Positions 35,592 through 37,669 of a stretch of 37,669 nt of DNA are shown piece after piece. Made by a program: the position numbers and the translations under genes. Origin of the DNA: Rubripirellula sp. (lineage in GTDB: Bacteria; Planctomycetota; Planctomycetia; Pirellulales; Pirellulaceae); NCBI GenBank assembly GCA_029245125.1, contig JAQWPZ010000183.1:1-37669 (forward strand), given 5' to 3'. Numbering within the stretch: the stretch's first letter is position 1; each line of letters begins with the position of its first letter. A model generated the notes under the pieces. The model was not told where the DNA came from, searched no databases, and saw only the letters and a program-made list of their open reading frames with translations.

Positions 35592-35642
35592 GATAAACCG
35601 CGTCATTCAGGTCAGGCGATTTTTAAGAGAGAGCGGAGCTGC

Positions 35643-36092
35643 TTATGCGCTCGGGTCGCTGCTACCAAGTTGAGCGAGAACTTGCAGAACACCGTTGAGA
35701 TGAGCCAAGCGTGGACCGAATCGGTCAACGAATTCGTTGAGCATGTATTCACCTTCGAGAAGGTGGTCTTCGCTATCGCAAATCTCTTCGGTCAGCGAAG
35801 TCAGAAACTCGGTCTGAACCTTACTAAGAGTCTCGGCTGCGTGACGACAAGATTTTGCCAGGGCGGGGTTTGCGTTTTTCCACTGTTGCAGTTCGCTAAC
35901 TCGCTGCTTGTTTGCCGCCGCACTCTGTTGCACCAATTCATCAAGGATTCGGTTTTGTTGCTGCTGGCTGGCGACCATTTGTTGCAAAAGTTCAATCACG
36001 ACGCGATCGCCCGAAGCTTGTTGATTCGAGTCAGATTCCGCAGAAACGTCAATTCGGAACATGGGTGAAATCGGCTCGTGTTCGTAGGACAT
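35643..36092 (-). CDS. Hypothetical coiled-coil protein
   Basis: 149 residues from ATG 36092 with AGGAAG about 8 nt upstream. Residues 30-85 are Gln/Glu/Leu-rich with heptad-like spacing (VIELLQQMVASQQQQNRILD) and should form a coiled coil. Residues 90-140 hold a conserved-looking helical region (SLTEEICDSEDHLLEGEYML, then NEFVDRFGPRLAHLNGV). No membrane segment, signal peptide or catalytic motif was found. It is divergent from the helicase operon across about 354 bp that contain an inverted repeat, so the two may share control. No family recognised. Confidence 0.75.
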   Translation of the reverse strand: MSYEHEPISPMFRIDVSAESDSNQQASGDRVVIELLQQMVASQQQQNRILDELVQQSAAANKQRVSELQQWKNANPALAKSCRHAAETLSKVQTEFLTSLTEEICDSEDHLLEGEYMLNEFVDRFGPRLAHLNGVLQVLAQLGSSDPSA

Positions 36093-36446
36093 AAATAAAC
36101 TTCCTGCTAACCTTGCGGTTCAAATCATAGATGAGTTAGGGATGAGTATAACCAAGGACTTGCATCATTGTTGAGCAATCATTCCCGCTCCAGCATTTTT
36201 GTTCTGAAGCGAAAAAAACTTCCCGATAATCAGAGTTTTTTCGCTTGCTTTCCTATCACCGTTAAATTGCAGCGCAACCGTTAAAGTCAGCACAACCATT
36301 AGGACGAAATTGATTGTACTGCGTTCATGCCGAACGGATTCGGCCATGATAATAAGTGTTTCACAAACGCAACCACGATTTTGACGCATCGGAAGATGCA
36401 GTTCACATCGTGAAACCCCTTCCCTTACCAATTGACCAATCCACGG
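36093..36446. promoter_or_regulatory. Divergent control region with inverted repeat and direct repeats
   Basis: AAGCGAAAAAAACT (36207-36220) and AGTTTTTTCGCTT (36234-36246) form a 13-bp inverted repeat with one bulged base. Just after it, three imperfect 18-bp direct copies start caccgttaaattg, caaccgttaaagt and caaccattaggac (36257-36310). Such an arrangement fits binding sites of a regulator for both flanking genes, or a terminator. No function is proven. Confidence 0.45.
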
Positions 36447-37013
36447 ATGGCCTCAGCGAATCTTGCTAGCGTTGCGTATTTCACGGTTGTCGAAGATGAG
36501 CGAACCGGATGGACCGGAGGTTTGCTGCATCTGGGAACCAACGGTCGTCCGCTTGAATTTCAATGTACTTTGCCGGTACGGACGACCCGCACGCACGAAA
36601 TCTTGTATGGAACGACCTTGCGACAGCACCTGATCGGAGAGGTAATAGGCCCGTTACTTGTCCGCAAGGCACGGACCCCGGTCACGCTGTTGTGTTGCGA
36701 TCAACCAGAAGCTCTCGGATTGCAGTCATCATTCGATTTTCCTGTCGCTTTAGTTCAGGAAGCAGCGGAAGAGGAAGAAGGCCCAATCCGCGATGAGAGT
36801 TGGCAAGGGTCTGCCATCACCGAGCTTGGCAGCATACATCTGCGCGTTGCGATTGAGCAACTACCCGCCGCCAGAGCCGCTTGCGAAGCGATGCAGGATT
36901 TACCCGATGCATTAGAACCTCTCGAACGCATTCGAGAGGCGATCAAAGAAGCACATTCGCAGATCTCTCGCAAAGTTCGTCAAGTTGAATCGAACGAATC
37001 CGAGGCAGCGTAA
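36447..37013 (+). CDS. Hypothetical protein preceding SNF2 helicase
   Basis: 188 residues from ATG 36447 (a TTG at 36432 is possible). There is no strong RBS. The N-terminal half is strand-rich (VAYFTVVEDERTGWTGGLLH, LEFQCTLPVRTTR, GEVIGPLLVRKARTPVTLLC), like a small alpha/beta or beta-barrel domain. An acidic loop (QEAAEEEEGPIRDES) leads to a helical tail (ALEPLERIREAIKEAHSQI) ending at TAA 37013. The helicase gene starts 4 bp later, so both are almost surely co-transcribed and translationally linked. The pair suggests that this protein works with the helicase, perhaps in DNA repair or defence (inference). I do not recognise the family. Confidence 0.75.
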   Translation: MASANLASVAYFTVVEDERTGWTGGLLHLGTNGRPLEFQCTLPVRTTRTHEILYGTTLRQHLIGEVIGPLLVRKARTPVTLLCCDQPEALGLQSSFDFPVALVQEAAEEEEGPIRDESWQGSAITELGSIHLRVAIEQLPAARAACEAMQDLPDALEPLERIREAIKEAHSQISRKVRQVESNESEAA

Positions 37014-37017
37014 GCAG

Positions 37018-37669
37018 ATGATGAAAAAGCATGGATCGCTAGAAGTTCAAATTGATCAAGCAAACAGCTGGTGTGAAGATGTGTTGGTTCCCGCGGGGAC
37101 GCATGAGCTTGTGCTCGAGGATTTGACCCCACGAGCCTTTCCTATCCGTGTTCCGGTGTTGAAAACGAAGTGTGTCGGGTTTCAGTTTCCGCAGTCTGGT
37201 TCTTGGACGTCGTTGAAGGAGACGAAGAAAGAGCCGACCTCGCTGGCTGCAGAATCCAAGAAGATTTCGACGCTTCGCGATCAACCAAGTGGAGAGAGTG
37301 GTAAGGCTGCAAAGTTGAGACGCCATCGCATCAAACCTCCGAATGAGGTCGTCAAGCTGCAGGATCGTTTGTTCTATTTGCTGCAACCGCCACTCGATTC
37401 GTTGGTTGGCAGCGGCCAAATGAAGTTTCCATTTGAGCCTTTTCCTTACCAGCTTGATGGCATTGCGTTTCTATTTCCTCGCTATGCTGCGATTCTAGCG
37501 GACGAAATGGGGCTTGGAAAAACCATGCAGGCTATCAGTACGATTCGAATGCTGATCTGCAGTGGTGAAGCACAGAGCGTGCTATTGGTTTGTCCGAAAC
37601 CGTTGGTTTCCAACTGGATTCGCGAGTTTCAAGTTTGGGCACCTGAAATCCCAATTACGACAATCGGCG
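37018..37669 (+). CDS. SNF2-family DEAD/DEAH-type helicase/translocase (N-terminal part)
   Basis: Starts at ATG 37018 (a second ATG follows at 37021) and stays open to the window end, so only the first 217 residues are visible. After a variable N-terminal part (residues 1-140), FEPFPYQLDGIAFLF is the Q-motif-like entry of the SNF2 fold. ADEMGLGKTMQAIS is the Walker A motif with the SNF2-type D-E-M-G-L-G-K-T core, and VLLVCPKPLVSNWIREF is motif Ia. These proteins use ATP to translocate along double-stranded DNA and remodel bound protein. The frame has no stop in the 652 bp seen. The rest of the gene (motifs II-VI) lies outside. With only the upstream partner visible, the specific system (repair, restriction, defence) cannot be named. 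Confidence 0.9.
   Translation, partial: MMKKHGSLEVQIDQANSWCEDVLVPAGTHELVLEDLTPRAFPIRVPVLKTKCVGFQFPQSGSWTSLKETKKEPTSLAAESKKISTLRDQPSGESGKAAKLRRHRIKPPNEVVKLQDRLFYLLQPPLDSLVGSGQMKFPFEPFPYQLDGIAFLFPRYAAILADEMGLGKTMQAISTIRMLICSGEAQSVLLVCPKPLVSNWIREFQVWAPEIPITTIG

Noticed and set aside
35271-36068. 265-codon plus-strand frame after the giant gene
   Set aside because: It runs through two tandem repeat sets and a hairpin, and antisense to a better gene (35643-36092) with RBS; no domain seen.
36447-37669. DISARM or another named defence system
   Set aside because: Only one SNF2 fragment and an unknown partner are visible; no methyltransferase, DrmA/B or nuclease is in the window, so no name is justified.

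Overview
The window looks like a chromosomal segment of a marine planctomycete, probably Pirellulaceae and close to Rhodopirellula. This is an inference from gene content, with no database search. The clues are four or five family signatures seen together: several secreted sulfatases with the C-x-P-S-R formylglycine motif, a giant secreted protein with the planctomycete LEPR-XLL-like N-terminal motif plus GEVED and dockerin domains, a J-like/SHD1 membrane protein, a CrtI-type carotenoid desaturase next to an aldehyde dehydrogenase, and many small lineage-specific proteins. A FadL-type outer-membrane barrel fits a diderm envelope.

Layout. Positions 1-1218 are a decaying region. It holds a wreck of an nSTAND-type NTPase gene (internal deletion, nonsense codon, 19-bp duplication frameshift) and a GIY-YIG nuclease gene cut by one in-frame TAA. 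Two small zinc-ribbon proteins follow (1426-1818 + and 1842-2060 -). Positions 2220-8060 are a minus-strand operon: sulfatase, sulfatase (4-bp overlap), PQQ-type beta-propeller and PhoD-like phosphatase, all with export signals. A 16-bp x 8 tandem repeat array (8180-8307) separates it from a di-heme cytochrome c peroxidase (8601-9707).

Positions 10068-18147 hold what I consider the most interesting block. A transmembrane protein with two degenerate J-like domains, an SHD1 domain and a DnaJ-type zinc finger (+) converges on an operon (-). That operon encodes a secreted protein of unknown family, an FHA-like/TM/trypsin-fold protein lacking an obvious catalytic triad, and an Hsp70. The last two overlap by 4 bp. 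Together they suggest a membrane-tethered, planctomycete-type chaperone module.

Positions 18717-20021 encode the FadL-like porin. Positions 20297-23474 encode a CrtI-family desaturase/oxidase and an aldehyde dehydrogenase (carotenoid end-group oxidation, minus strand), divergent from a nitroreductase. A membrane PP2C phosphatase, a third sulfatase and a secreted beta-propeller-like protein follow. Positions 29251-35295 are the 2014-residue beta-helix giant. At the right edge are a small coiled-coil protein (-), and a two-gene operon of unknown function ending in a SNF2-type helicase that is cut by the window end.

Short tandem duplications (13-19 bp units, plus a degenerate ~22-bp set) recur throughout, both between and inside genes, and one of them has destroyed a reading frame. 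No tRNA, rRNA, CRISPR array or intact insertion sequence was seen.
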